A stretch of 64,000 nucleotides of DNA from positions 17,574,365 to 17,638,364 of the forward strand of contig NC_133481.1 of assembly GCF_025370935.1 (NCBI RefSeq), written 5' to 3'. The position numbers and the translations under genes are program-made. This stretch comes from Choristoneura fumiferana. Taxonomy: Eukaryota; Arthropoda; Insecta; Lepidoptera; Tortricidae. Positions 21,101 to 32,604 of the stretch are shown piece by piece (the stretch's first letter is position 1; every line of letters begins with the position of its first letter). The notes beneath the pieces are model-generated. The model had not been told where the DNA came from and did no database searches. It worked only from the letters and a program-made list of their open reading frames with translations.

Positions 21101-24100
21101 TGTAACACTTATACTAGTAAATGAAAACCAGCCAAGAGCGTGTCGGACACGCCCAAAATAGGGTTCCGTAGCCATTACGAACAAATTAAGTAATATTTTT
21201 CTACGGATTTCGTATTTTATACGGAATCTTCCAAGTTTAGGTATATTTTATACCTTAGGCTGCTACTTACTCATAAATTACTAATAATTCTCAAGCAAAC
21301 TTTACGCTCGATTTTAATGAAAATTTACACTTTCAAGTTGAATATTTCGCATACAAATCACTGAATCGAAAAATCGTTTTAGCAAACCCCTAATGGTTTT
21401 AAAAGACGCCAACGATACCCCACACTATAGGGTTGGATGAGAAAAAAAAGTCACCCCCCACTTTACGTCTATGGGAGGTACCCTAAAAAATGTTTTTTTG
21501 AATTTTTAACTGTACCATTTTGTCGGCATAGTTTACATATATATCCGTTATCCAAAGTTACAGCTTTCTAGCATTGATAGTCCCTGTGCAAAGCCGCGGA
21601 CGGACAGACAGACAGACAGACAGACATGGCGAAACTATAAGGGTTCCGTTTTTGCCATTTTGGCTCCGGAACCCTAAAAACTACTTAGCTACTTATTTAT
21701 TTTTTAAGTACAGCTCAGGCGACTCAAACTTAATTACCTAATTGATGTTAAGTAGTTAATTATAATTACTAAAAACTACCATTCGTATGGTCACATGGTT
21801 GAAAATCAAAATGATGGTCATAGCGCTGGTACCGGCGGCCCAATCGCGTGGGCGTTAATCGAACGTGTCGAATATGAAATTAACAGATAACAAGAGAAAA
21901 AAATGTACACTAGAGGTGAACTTTACGCCTTAGAGGATTTGTTTCACACGGGGCCGGATTTAGCGGAAAGCATTCGGGGCTTGTTAGCGGCTACAGCCTC
22001 CACAATAGAGGTTTAAAAATATCCAAATTTCAATGAATCAGCAACTTTACCGTTTTTTTTTCAAACAGTTTCACTCCACCATTGCCCCAAGGCTTCCAGA
22101 CCTCTAAATCCGGCCCTGCTTTTCCAGGAAGTAGGACTCACGTTCCGGTCCGGCCAGCATCCCTATCGCTCTCTCTTACTCGCTTATCGTGCCGCCATAT
22201 TTGCGTTGCGCTGCTATGTGCCGATGGGAGAGTAATTGTACTATGTTAAATTGTACTTTTATCCATTCTGTGACTATGTGGTTCGAGACCGCTCCCACTT
22301 GTAGTTTAATCATCATCATCATCCCAGCCTATATACGTCCCACTGCTGGGCACAGGCCTCCTCTCAGAACAAGAGGGCTTGGGCCATAGTTCCCACGCGG
22401 GCCCAGTGCGGATTGGGAACTTCACACGGACCATTGAATTGCTTCGCAGGTTTGTGCAGGTTTCCTCACGATGTTTTCCTTCACCGCATCGTGGTAAATT
22501 TCAAACGTAATTCCGCACATGAATTTCGAAAAACTCAGAGATGCGAGCCGGGGTTTGAACCCACGACCCTCTGCTTGAGAGGCGATAGGTCAAACCACTA
22601 GGCCGGGTCCATATTGACTCGCATAAAATCGATCCTCCGATTTTTTTTCCTGCTACCGATTTGTAGCCAGAATCATCACTCTTCCGAATTTTTTACTTCA
22701 TAATTTTATTTGTCATAAATTTGTACTACTACCAACTGAGGTCATAATGGTCACTTATCAGAATATCGTAATTCATAACGTTGTCACTAAGATATGTTTG
22801 TACACATAATGCTGGTTTTCATATTTCTTTCATTCATAATCATCAATTTTAATAAAATTTAAACATCGATACAGTTTTTTACGTTAATTTAACGTTAATG
22901 CGATGTTGGAACTGGAGTGAAAGTTTTTATATATTATTATCAATATGAAGGAGAAATAAATAAATATAAATAGGCCCAGATGATGATATTGATGAGATTA
23001 TTTACTTAAATTGTGATTATCCTACTTTACTGGTGGCAGTTTGGTTCTGTAGTGGTCGCAGTTCTAACCTAACCTAACCTATATTAATGGCAGTAGTTTG
23101 GTTCTGTAGGGGTTGCAGTTCTAACCTAACCTAACCTACTTTACTGGTAGCAGTATGGTTTTGAGGGGGTCGCAGTTTTAACTTAACCTAACCTACATTT
23201 CTGAGATCTACTAAAACTTATAAGACGATTGAGGGTAAAATTCATATAACATTGATTTGCTGACGAATTGTTTTTTCTTTGTTACTTACATCTATTGTGG
23301 TTAAATAATGTCTACAGTAATAACATCCAACAGATGGTGATTGCTTCGCCCATTGATGGCATTGTCATCGAAATACTTATTTTATCACATTTTTATTCAC
23401 TAAACGAAAGCAACGCAGGCCATGATGGTATGACAGTGAAGTTTATAGCTACAAATAAGTCTGCTTTAAAAATATATGATAATGGAGTCCCACTGAGTAC
23501 ACAAACAATATCTCTTAACAAAAGTGGGACAAAAATAAGGAGTACAAGAGATAATTATGACAACTGCGATTATGGTTTTAAATGTTTCGGAGTTATGATC
23601 GGTAGTAATAGTGACTAAGTATTAATAGTGAGTATTATGACAGAAAATTGTATGACAAACGTTTTCAGAGTTGCGAGCCGGGGTTTGAACCCACGACCCT
23701 CTGCTTGAGAGGCGATAGGTCAAACCACTAGGCCAAGTTCGGTTTCAGTGGCAGAACATTTTATAGATTTTATATGAAGCTATTTATACGTTTGTCCGTC
23801 ACCGATTTTTTATAGAAAACCGACATGCAACACGAAACGCATTCGACACCCGAAAAGTGGAAATCGTCTTTCGGTTTCCACCCTGAAATTACAAAAATCG
23901 AAGTTCGTATCCTGCCGTACCGCTCACTCTCGTATTAAATACTATTAGCGTGAGCGGGATAGTACGATTCGAGGATGGAATATTAAACCCAGGACAAAGA
24001 AACTTACCGAAAACAGTAGCCTGTGGTGGGTATTGGTCAGACCCCAGTTGAAGGGCGGATAAGGCGGCTAAAGCGAGTTGCAAGAACTTCACCACAGGGC

Positions 24101-24149
24101 CAATAGCCTTAACCTCGGTCGCCGATATGAAGTAATCGAATATCCCCAT
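18129..24149 (-). CDS. GMC oxidoreductase, array gene 3 (601 aa, 3 coding exons)
   Basis: Exons are 24149-24008, 20649-20516 and 19658-18129. Lengths of exons 1 and 2 (142 and 134 bp) and of exon 3 (1530 bp) equal those of gene 2 exactly, with the same phases. GxGxxG (GAGSAG) lies at residues 58-63, Glu82 follows in LLIE, signature 1 starts at about Arg130, signature 2 at about Ser306, and catalytic His536 and Asn578 are intact. By eye it is closer to gene 2 than to gene 1 across the middle third (shared DHPTVTVTLTG, CIMG, AFPFPAATLLST). Signature 2 reads SAGTINTPQ, a small departure. The start ATG sits one base after a TTTTTAG acceptor, as in gene 2. Likely a recent tandem duplicate with retained activity; the substrate cannot be assigned. 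Confidence 0.93.
19903..19985 (-). repeat. LINE 3' tail fragment
   Basis: Reverse match to the GGAGGCCTATGTCCAGCAGT..GACGTCCTA..GCTGAGATGATGATG terminus also seen at 31012-31165, 37068-37135 and 38407-38526. It lies in intron 2-side sequence upstream of the last GMC gene 3 exon. Confidence 0.6.
20095..20372 (+). repeat. tRNA-derived SINE, family A
   Basis: Pol III A-box-like TGGCCTAGTGGTTAGAG and B-box GGTTCGATTCC are spaced as in a tRNA. They are followed by a tRNA-unrelated body (TTCTCGGGTCTTGGGTGTTT, CACAAGCTTTGCTAAGCTTAC) and a (TTTA)n tail. It lies in intron 2 of GMC gene 3. Other copies: 42511-42776 and 46169-46433; a 3' piece is near 52430-52535. Confidence 0.8.
20437..20500 (-). repeat. 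SINE family B 3' fragment
   Basis: Reverse copy of the CTCTCATTCTGAG..GGCCTGTGCC end of the SINE at 40008-40317. It ends about 15 bases from the splice donor of GMC gene 3 exon 2. Confidence 0.55.
21108..21690 (-). repeat. Reverse copy of the GGGTTCCG...GGCCGG repeat
   Basis: Runs from GAAAACCAGCCAAGAGCGTG to TTCCGGAACCC-like sequence at 21665, including a (GACA)n run near 21604-21626. It lies in intron 1 of GMC gene 3. Confidence 0.7.
22311..22606 (-). repeat. tRNA-derived SINE, family B, full-length
   Basis: Reverse orientation. It starts (CAT)n, contains CCACTGCTGGGCACAGGCCT and CGGGGTTTGAACCCACGACC (inverse B box), and ends at AACCACTAGGCC. It lies in intron 1 of GMC gene 3. Confidence 0.8.
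23020..23194 (+). repeat. Three-unit minisatellite carrying CCTAACCTAACCT
   Basis: Three units of about 60-66 bp, each with a GGCAGT(A/T)TGG..CTGTAG.GG.(C/T)GCAGTT segment followed by CTAACCTAACCTAACCT. CCTAA repeated is the insect telomere unit in reverse complement. The third unit has decayed to TTAACTTAACCTAACCT. Confidence 0.7.
23665..23743 (-). repeat. SINE family B 5' fragment
   Basis: Contains the inverse B box GGGTTTGAACCCACGACC and AACCACTAGGCC, matching the head of the family B SINE. Confidence 0.65.
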
Positions 24150-24189
24150 ACTAAAAACAATTTTATTTATTTATTAATTTTATATTAAG

Positions 24190-24312
24190 GAAAACGTCCG
24201 AGTGCTCGACACGCCCGCGTCCCAATAGATGACACCCTGCTGTCACCTTTATTGAAATGACATAAAATTAAAGATGTCATCTATTGGGACAGTGACGAGC
24301 ACTCGTACGTTT
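24190..24312. mobile_element. Fold-back MITE just upstream of GMC gene 3
   Basis: Left AAACGTCCGAGTGCTCG..GTCCCAATAGATGACA; right TGTCATCTATTGGGACAGTG and CGAGCACTCGTACGTTT. It begins about 40 bp from the start codon, so it may sit in the leader intron or promoter. Confidence 0.65.
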
Positions 24313-24372
24313 ACTTACTAGGTAATTCGGGACACACTTTAAATTGCTAGTGATCAAGCACTTAGCCAAATT

Positions 24373-24895
24373 TCAACATTTAAAAAAAAAACCGGCAAAG
24401 AGCATCTCGGAACCGCCCAGGATAGGGTTCCGTAGCCGTTACGAAAAAATCAAATAATATTTTTAAGGAACTCATATTACGGAATCTTTCAAGTTAAGGT
24501 AGGTATATTTTATACCTTAGGCTGCTATTTACTAATTCTCAAGCAAATTTTCCTTGTAAATCGAAATTGGCACTTTTAAGTTGAATATTTCGCAAGCAGA
24601 ACACTGAATCGAAATATCGTCTTGACAACTCCGCAATAGTATTAAAATACCTATCTAACGATACCTCACACTATAGGGTAAGTCGAGAAAAAAAATCACC
24701 CCCCATTACGTCTATGGGAGGTACCCTAAAATTTTTATTTTTATTTATTTACCACTTTTTCCGCGTGACTAATAAATGTATATTGATGCCAAATTACGCT
24801 TTCTAGTACTACCGCTCTCTGAGCTTAGCCGCGGACGGACAGACATGGCGAAACTATAAGGGTTCCTAGTTGACTACGGAACCTTAAAAAGAAAA
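24373..24895 (-). repeat. Reverse copy of the GGGTTCCG...GGCCGG repeat
   Basis: From AAACCGGCAAAGAGCAT to TACGGAACC; contains CCCCATTACGTCTATGGGAG and CGGACGGACAGACATGGCGA. More diverged than the copy at 21108-21690. Confidence 0.65.
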
Positions 24896-27267
24896 ATAAC
24901 GTCAATTTCACTATTACCTACAGTACGATATAGAGTCGACAGTAGCCAGCTAACTGAATCCAGGAGGGTAAATGCTGTTCACGTTAGGTTTTTAAAAAAA
25001 TACATCATAATGTACTTTAGTTTCCTGTTAACCTTAGCGGTCCCCCAACACCGACGACGGTTAGATAAAAAAAATATTAGTAGGTACTTATACTAAATTA
25101 ACTTAAATCAGCATAGTCCCCGCGGGATAGGGATAAACGAATTCTTCGCAGATGAAGTCGCGGGCAACAGCTAGGTAGTGCATAATTATTTTTTACTTTT
25201 AAGTTATCTTTTCTGGCGGAGTTTTTTTGTCGGCGTTTTTTTTATAGGATTAGTTTGTTTGCCGTCTGTTCGTTGGTCAAGACCTTTTTTTTCAAAAACA
25301 CTGTGGAGGTATCAAACTGAAATGAACATCAACAGAATCAGACTTCTGGCCGGAGGGTGTGTTGTTCCGGCGTTTTAGGGTAGCGTATCGACGAAGACGA
25401 CGTTCAAAATATCTAATTAGTTTTTTTGTCATTTTTATGTATTTTTGTTTTTTTTCTGTGTATAATTTAAATCGAGATGATTCTTAGCTAAATGTCGTTA
25501 AAATCGCTTTAGGTCTTTTAGAGCCTAGGTTTTTAAATTTTTCAAATTGTTCATTATTTAATAATTAGGTAAATTACCTTAAAAAGGTTTTCAGTACGTA
25601 ACTAAAAATAAGTTGTGTGTTATTTACATAACTAGTTACATAGTTTAACTCAACAATATCCAAAATTCCAAACAAGCTCAACAAAATTCTGTTTAAAACA
25701 ATTCTTCCCGAAAAATAGATACCCAGTTTTTTTTTTATTAAAATTGTGTCTTAAGTACACCTAAAAATTTTCAGAAATAACAACTTTATTGCCCATTTTT
25801 TTTTAATAAAATCCTAGTCAAGCCCCATTATGTGAAAAATAAAAAGAAAACTTTGTCTATACTTTACCTTTATTTAGTCTGAGTACCCGGATCTACCGTC
25901 CACTGACTACTGAAGTCAAATTCTCTACGATCTAGCTTTTATTTAGCACATAATGTAAGTAAGGAAATGAAAATATAATACCTGTACTATATGAGGCAAG
26001 TTCAAATAAAATAAAAATTAGAATATGAAATACTACGCAGATGTGTCACACTGTACGCACAGTGTTCGTTCGACGTGTCAAATTTAAATATATGTATTGA
26101 TAAATAGTAAAGTTGCTGATAGTAACTTCTTTCTTTTTTTCTTTTCCAGCAGTTTTGTTGGCCAACATCAATTAGTCATGTTACGAAATTTTTTGAGGTT
26201 GGAAAGGAGTGTAGTTATTTTTAATGTAAATTTATAAATATATTTAATTTTTTTTTAAATGCAGCTCTATATTATAGCGCCGGTAGAGTTACGTTAGGTA
26301 TTTTAAAAAAAAACCCCTATTTTTACCTTAAGAAAAACCAGCAAGTGTGAAGGTTTCATCTAAAAGTAATTAAAACACAAGTCAAGTGCTAGTCGGACTC
26401 GCGCACCGAGGGGTCCGTACAAATTTGTATGACACATATATCGTTGATGGAGTCTCGAGGATTTTTCCCGTATTATCCGATTGTTTTTTTCTTCTTTAAT
26501 ATAAAATAGAAAATATTTAACCCAATATCTTAAATATTTTACACAATGGAAAAAGAAAAATAAATAAATCCTTCTTGCTAAATTTCATGATACTAGGTCT
26601 ACGGAAAGTACCTACCCTATAGGTTTTGGATCCACTGCGAAATGTAGGTATGAAAAAAATAAGGTTCAGATGGTCGTATGATTTGATTGCTTTATTTTTT
26701 TACAGCTTCGAGAGGCCGCAGGCATACCTAAGTATCAGGTGATAACTTAGTACCTCCACGCGTTCTCGAGAAAAAGGTCTGACACACATACGGACAACAA
26801 AGTGATCCTATAAGGGTTCCGTTTTTCCTGTTTTAGGTACGGAACCGAATTTTATCTTTAGAATATCTGTTTTAGGTCCCTGAGGATAACCTCAGGGACC
26901 TACATAGTATCAGTCATTTCCCACATTTCCCACCGTCTTCTTTTAAACTCCACAATGGATTTAATTTCATCGATAGACAAAGGTGATTGTGATTGAAGAC
27001 AAATGTTTGTGTATAATACCCATATGTAACTAGAGACGCAATTAACCCGGTTCTGCACGAGTGTAGTTTTGGGGAAAGAGATGTGTAAGTATAATGTGAA
27101 GTTACCGTCTTTGATCATGGATTTATAACCCCCGACGCAAAAAGAGGGGCGTTATAAGTTTGACCGCTATCTGTGTCTGTGCGTCTGTCTGTGGCACCGT
27201 AGCTCTTATTTCCTTCTTTTTTTAAAGTTGCGCCCGTGCGTAGCTGGGGCGGGTTGCAAGTGAAATT

Positions 27268-27486
27268 TTACTAATATTATAAATGCAAAAGCTTGTAAAT
27301 CTGTTTGTTTATTTGTTACCTCTTCACGTCTAAACCGCTGAACCGATTTAGATGAAATTCGGTATATAGGTAGGTTGAGTCCTAGGAAAGAACATAGAAT
27401 AGTATTTATCCCGGTAAATTGCATAGTTCCTGCGGGATAGCTATAAACAAATTATACGCGGACGGAGTCGCGGGTAACGGCTAGTG
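27268..27486 (+). repeat. CTAGT-terminated repeat
   Basis: ACTAATATTATAAATGCAAA, GAACCGATTTAGATGAAATT, AATTGCATAGTTCCTGCGGG, then GCGGACGGAGTCGCGGGTAACGGCTAGT. Same architecture as 8030-8250. Confidence 0.6.
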
Positions 27487-29064
27487 TAAATATAAGGTTG
27501 AAATTACAAACAAACTCACAAATATTGTATAACCACGCGGTAATCCCTCCTCCATGGTGCGGTCTTACGTATCATCTGCACATACATCTCTTCTGCTATA
27601 GCGTGCTAACCATAGTTGATGTCATCTTCATTTTCACACCAAATTCCCGCTGCCTTGGCAGTCGTTGGTATCTTTAAAATAATAAATAAAAAATTAATAG
27701 GAAAAAATAAATAAAAAATGCCCCCTCTGTTGTGTTTAATCTGTGATTTAATTTAGTCCTTTCTGTTGAAAAAGGTTGCCTGGAAGGTTGTAGGTAATGT
27801 GTTTTTTTATTGTCACCAGACTTACATAGTACTTAAGTGTGCCAAATTTAACGTTAATCCGACCAATGAAAGTAGGTCAAATTTGGCATTTAAGATTTAA
27901 ATAAATATCATGGGAAACTGGACACCAATTTGACGTAGTCCCGAAATAAGAAAAGCTTGTGTTATGTATTAACTAGGCAAGGCAACGGATAAACACCGCA
28001 CTCCCAAACCAACACCGCATCAACTGAAAATAATACACCATTTTTATTTAGACCTTCCAGAAATTTTATTTAAGTCTAAAATAGCGGTCAAACTTATAAC
28101 ACCCCTCTTTTTGCGTCGGGGGTTAATGAAATGGTGTATTATTTTGAGTTGATGCGGTGTTGGTCTGGGAGTGCGATACTTAAATTGAAAGAAACTTAAA
28201 TACATATTCATATTAATTATTAAACACCCAACACTCGAGAACATGTTTGTGCCTTGACCGGGGATCGACGCCGGTTCCTTAAGTGTCGTCAGGTTCTCTG
28301 ACCACGGGCTATACAGTCGTCTAAAGATTTGATTACAGACAACCAGTAAAACTAAATAAAAGCTTGTATAAAACCAAATGATTACTCTCGGGGCTTGGAT
28401 ATTTAATGTTAAACTCCAATTCAATAGAATCTGACAATCCTGTAGACACTTCCAGCCTACTAATATAAACACCGGGCTGCCTAAGGCTTTGTGATGTGAC
28501 TATTATTCTTTTTTGATTCCTTTTAGATGATAATTGCAACAACAGGGACATATATAATCAAGTGTGCCCACGATAGGGTGTCTTAAATATATAGAAAATT
28601 GACAGATTCTATTGAATTGTACTTTACGTATATGTACGTTTTTATCTACCCACTTGAGAGTCCGGAGTGCGCAGCCAATATGGCTCTAACAGTCCGGGTT
28701 TTTTTATCGACGGACGCACCGCACCACAATCCACAATTTTCTAACTACAAGGTTGTTTATCCATTCAATTACTTTTTATATAATAATAATAGCTTATAAT
28801 ATAAGATTTGTGCACAAAATCAAGGTTAAACTGTATGACACTAAAGCATCCACGGACAGTTTGATGCATTTTGGTTTTGGATACCATGGTATCGTCGGAC
28901 CTTTTTTCTACAAATGTGATAATTTACTTACCATATATTCGCAAAATAAATCACTATAAAATTGACTGTGAAAAGGTTCCTGAGAGGCACGCCACCGTTG
29001 GAACACAGTGTCATCGCGTCCATCTGCCACACTGAGTTCCTAACACGCTATTTACGTCAGTACT

Positions 29065-29126
29065 TTGCTTTTTAGGGTTCCGGAGCCAAAATGGCAAAAA
29101 CGGAACCCTTATAGTTTCGCCATGAC

Positions 29127-29162
<36 letters not shown>

Positions 29163-29332
29163 CGTCCGTCCGTCCGTCCGTCAGGAGTAAATAGCAGCCT
29201 AAGGTATAAAATTTACCTAAACTTGGAAGATTCCGTATAAAATACGAAATCCTTAGATAAATATTACTTATTTTTTTCGTAATGGCTACGGAACCCTATT
29301 TTGGGCGTGTCCGACACGCTCTTGGCCGGTTT
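29065..29332 (+). repeat. Shortened GGGTTCCG...GGCCGG repeat with (CTGT)n(CCGT)n
   Basis: The family head TTTTAGGGTTCCGGAGCC and the tail CACGCTCTTGGCCGG are joined by a pure (CTGT)n then (CCGT)n array at 29126-29182, apparently an internal deletion at the simple repeat. Confidence 0.75.
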
Positions 29333-30104
29333 TACTTTTGCTAGCGTGCTGCCAGTGTAACCTTAGCCTAAATGTCTGTCACAATTTTTTTCAATCTAGA
29401 CAATAGCTTCGTGCTATTGTATCAATCACTAATTGCAGTTAATTTATTTATGATTATGTAATTGCATTTTTTAAACTCAGCTTTGCATGCGTGAAAAGTT
29501 TTGGCATTTGAAATTTCGAGATTTACCTGTATACACATTATAGTCGTAATAAGCTCGTATCTACGAATAATAATTCTTACGAATAATAATTATTATTCGT
29601 AGCTCGTATGTATGAAAAATCGGTCAAGTGCGAGTCAGACTCGTGCATGAAGGGATCTGTACCTCTGTACAATGTTTTAAAATCAGTTGATTAATAAGTT
29701 ATTGTTATAAATTCATATACCTACAAGTTTTTTTTGCGGACTGTACTTTTTGCTAAACTCGCAAACTTATAGTTAGGTAAGTAAACATTCAAACATTATA
29801 GGGTCACTTGCGGTGCCCCTAAGAACTGCCAGCTGTCACCTTTGCCGTCAAGCAACGCCTAAAAACGGCTAGCAACTAAAAACGCTGAAAAAAACACGTT
29901 TCTTGTATGACAATCTCACAGTAATACTTACATAACCTGTGAAAAATTATTTCAAGTGCTTAGCTATTACGCCTCAAGAGATAGAGCCCTGTGGCAGACG
30001 AACGGACAGACAGCGGAAACTCAGTAATGGATAGTTTGGATACGAAACCCTAAAAACGACCAAGTGCGTGTCGAGAACCGCGCGTGTACGGTTCCGTTTT
30101 TTTT

Positions 30105-30392
30105 TTTTATTCGACTGAATGGCAAACGAGCAAGTGGGTCTCCTGATGGTAAGAGATCACCACCGCCCATAAATATCTGCAACACCAGGGGTATTGCAGA
30201 CGTGTTGCCAACCTAGAGGTCTAAGATGGTATACCACACGTGCCAGTAATTTCACCGGATGTCTTACTCTCCACGCCGAAACACAACGTGCAAGCACTGC
30301 TGCTTCACGGCAGGATTTGCGAGCAAGATGGTGGTAGCAATCCGGGCGAACCTTGCACAAGATCCTACCACCTGCTAAACCTGCTGCACCTG
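30105..30392 (+). repeat. GCAAACGAGCAAGTGGG interspersed element
   Basis: GGTCTCCTGATGGTAAGAGA, CCACCGCCCATAAATATCTG, CAACCTAGAGGTCTAAGATG, TTTCACCGG, AAGATGGTGGTAGCAATCCG. Related copies: 37866-38156, 50340-50578, and reverse 59216-59490. Short frames within it are shadows of this repeat. Confidence 0.75.
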
Positions 30393-31011
30393 CTGTTTCC
30401 CTATTATCATGTATGTGACAAATATTCAATATTAAATTTTGCTCTACCTACTATACTCGTTTATTTTAAAGCGTGCTGTGATAGTTTTCCTTATTTATCT
30501 TACACTTTTTAAACTGTATTAAAAAACCTACACTGTGGGTTTGATGAGAAAAAAAAACAGCCCACTTTTCGTGTAGGGGGGCATCCATAAAAGGGTTAAA
30601 TATTATATTACGTCTGAACAGTTTGATCCCTAATTATTCGAACTGCGTATTAATTAATGATTTATTACATAATGTCAAATTTTAATATGTACACCTAGTA
30701 AGGAATTAGTGCTTCCTATTTCCTAGTTTTTGTTTTATCTCGTTTAAAATTTCGGGAAATATTTTTTGCCTAGTACCTAATACTAAGAAATGTCAGAATT
30801 CCACGAATTTAAAAAATAGCGTTTATTTACTATTAGCTGTGATTGTGGACAAAATTAAACCTTTTTTCATAAAAAAAAAACATAATTAGGTACTACTACA
30901 ACCACTTTGAAATGTGAAATTACAGTATCGTTCAAAGTTTAAGGAATTATGTTTAAATACTTTTAATTTTTTAGCATTTAGAGTTTTTCTTAATATAACT
31001 AGATGATGATG

Positions 31012-31165
31012 ATGACTAGATGATGAAGCGCATCGTAGGACGTCCACCAACGAGATGGACGTATGACCTGGTTAAAGCCGCGGGTTCACGGTAGATGCAA
31101 GCCGCTGCCAACCGAAGCAACTGGAGGTGTATGGAGAGTCCTACGGCTGAGATGATGATGATGAT
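31012..31165 (+). pseudogene. Non-LTR retrotransposon C-terminal remnant
   Basis: Translates to GRPPTRWTYDLVKAAGS, stop, MQAAANRSNWR, the C-terminal tail of lepidopteran LINE endonuclease/reverse transcriptase proteins, followed by (GATGAT)n. Broken by an in-frame stop. Confidence 0.65.
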
Positions 31166-31334
31166 GAGTAGATATAGGCTAAGCGATTGCTTGGCCTCAA
31201 ATATAATGTCGCTTCTGTATCATTATTCTGTGGTTAATTGACTCTTATTTGTCTTCCAAAAGACAAAAGGCAAGCAGATGTTACTTACATACGCTCAAGT
31301 AGGCGAGGCAGCTATTGTACCCGAATGCTTCAAA

Positions 31335-31470
31335 CCACTACTATAAGTTTACAGTGACCGTACTCGATAGCGACGGCGTAAATTATTTGTAGAGGCGCTT
31401 TACAATTCTCCATACAAATAATTTACGCCGTCGCTATCGAGTACGGTCACTGTAAACTCATCGTAGTGGT
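31335..31470. mobile_element. Palindromic MITE
   Basis: ACTATAAGTTTACAGTGACC, GTACTCGATAGCGACGGCG and TAAATTATTTGTA are precisely inverted on the right; the centre holds AGAGGCGC. Similar size and centre to the 31842-32033 family but different arms. Confidence 0.75.
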
Positions 31471-31841
31471 ACAGGAGGGCTACCTACTACCTACTGTAGA
31501 ATCCGGTTATAACGACGGCCAAGTGCTAATCGAACGGATGTACTTTCATGGTGGCTCATATTAAAACCAAACATATGCCTATACTTACGTCGCTATAAAC
31601 GGTTGGTTGTTCAATGCGAAGTCGTACTAAACGGACTACCTACCAAAGATGTGCAAAATGGTTTTAAAAAAGTATTTAAGTAAATACAAAATGCAAATAG
31701 TTTTCTAATTTTGCTATTTGAAATGCAAAATACAAAATAAAAAATAGGTATTTTCAAAATACTTTATTCTAATAAAATACTCTTATATGAAACTAGAGTT
31801 TGCCCGCGACTTCGCACTCGCACGCGTATACTATTCGATCT

Positions 31842-32033
31842 GTACCCCTAGTGTAAGTTTTCGGTTACAAAATACGTCTCGATCGCGTTCGCGTTAAAAT
31901 CTCAATTTGTATGGAAACACGAACATCGCAAACGATCCGCTAGAGGCGCTGTTCGTGTTTCCATATAAATTGAGAATTTAACGCGAACGCGATCGAGACG
32001 TATTTTGTAACCGAAAACTTACACTAAGGGTAC
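31842..32033. mobile_element. Palindromic MITE inserted in another repeat
   Basis: Same family as 14831-15021. It interrupts a repeat whose uninterrupted relative is at about 35365-35460 (ACTATTCGATCT followed directly by GGTAGTTACAATTG), so the relative works as an empty-site reference. Confidence 0.8.
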
Positions 32034-32604
32034 TGGTAGTTACAATTGAAATTTCGGGACTTTACAAAATTTATCTGGGAATAGGGCATCCTACTCATTA
32101 GGCAAAGCTCTGCGCAAGAGGCGACACTAGCGCAAACCGCCATGACAACGTCAGTTCTCGTCAGTTAAAAAAAGGATTTAAGTTTCTTAAACGTTACAGG
32201 GTTTAATAAGCCCTGTACCGCCACAATGATAGTTTTATAACGCCTTGTACCGCAGGAATGGAAAGAATAGAAAAATCACTGCGAACGTGTTAATTAAGAC
32301 CCTAACTCCAAACATCTTAGAATATGACATGTATTGCTATCTCTACCGCTCATGAAAAAAAATAGATAATTAAGTAAACTATATTTACCCTTTGTTCAGC
32401 GGAAGTTTTAAATGTTTCTATCGTCAAAAAAAAGTCTAATTATGTCAAAATGATCTAATTCTGAAATATGAATTTCAAGCCAAGTAACATTAAGCTTTTG
32501 GATTCCGAAGGTAAGCTTACTTAATACTTCTAAAAGAGACTAACAGTGAATGACACAGCTGAGCCACCTATTTGCATCGTTTTTGGGCTAGAATCCTACT
32601 AGCT

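Noticed and set aside
4566..24149. Naming the GMC genes ecdysone oxidase or glucose dehydrogenase
   Set aside because: Family membership is clear, but substrate cannot be decided from these motifs; a phylogeny with characterised enzymes would be needed.
28044..28472. 142-codon minus-strand frame
   Set aside because: Composition is irregular, no domain is visible, and its C-terminal part reads through a dispersed CCCCGACGCAAAAAGAGG repeat.
29126..29182. Regular array that might suggest CRISPR or satellite
   Set aside because: It is a plain (CTGT)n(CCGT)n microsatellite inside a dispersed repeat, with no spacer structure.
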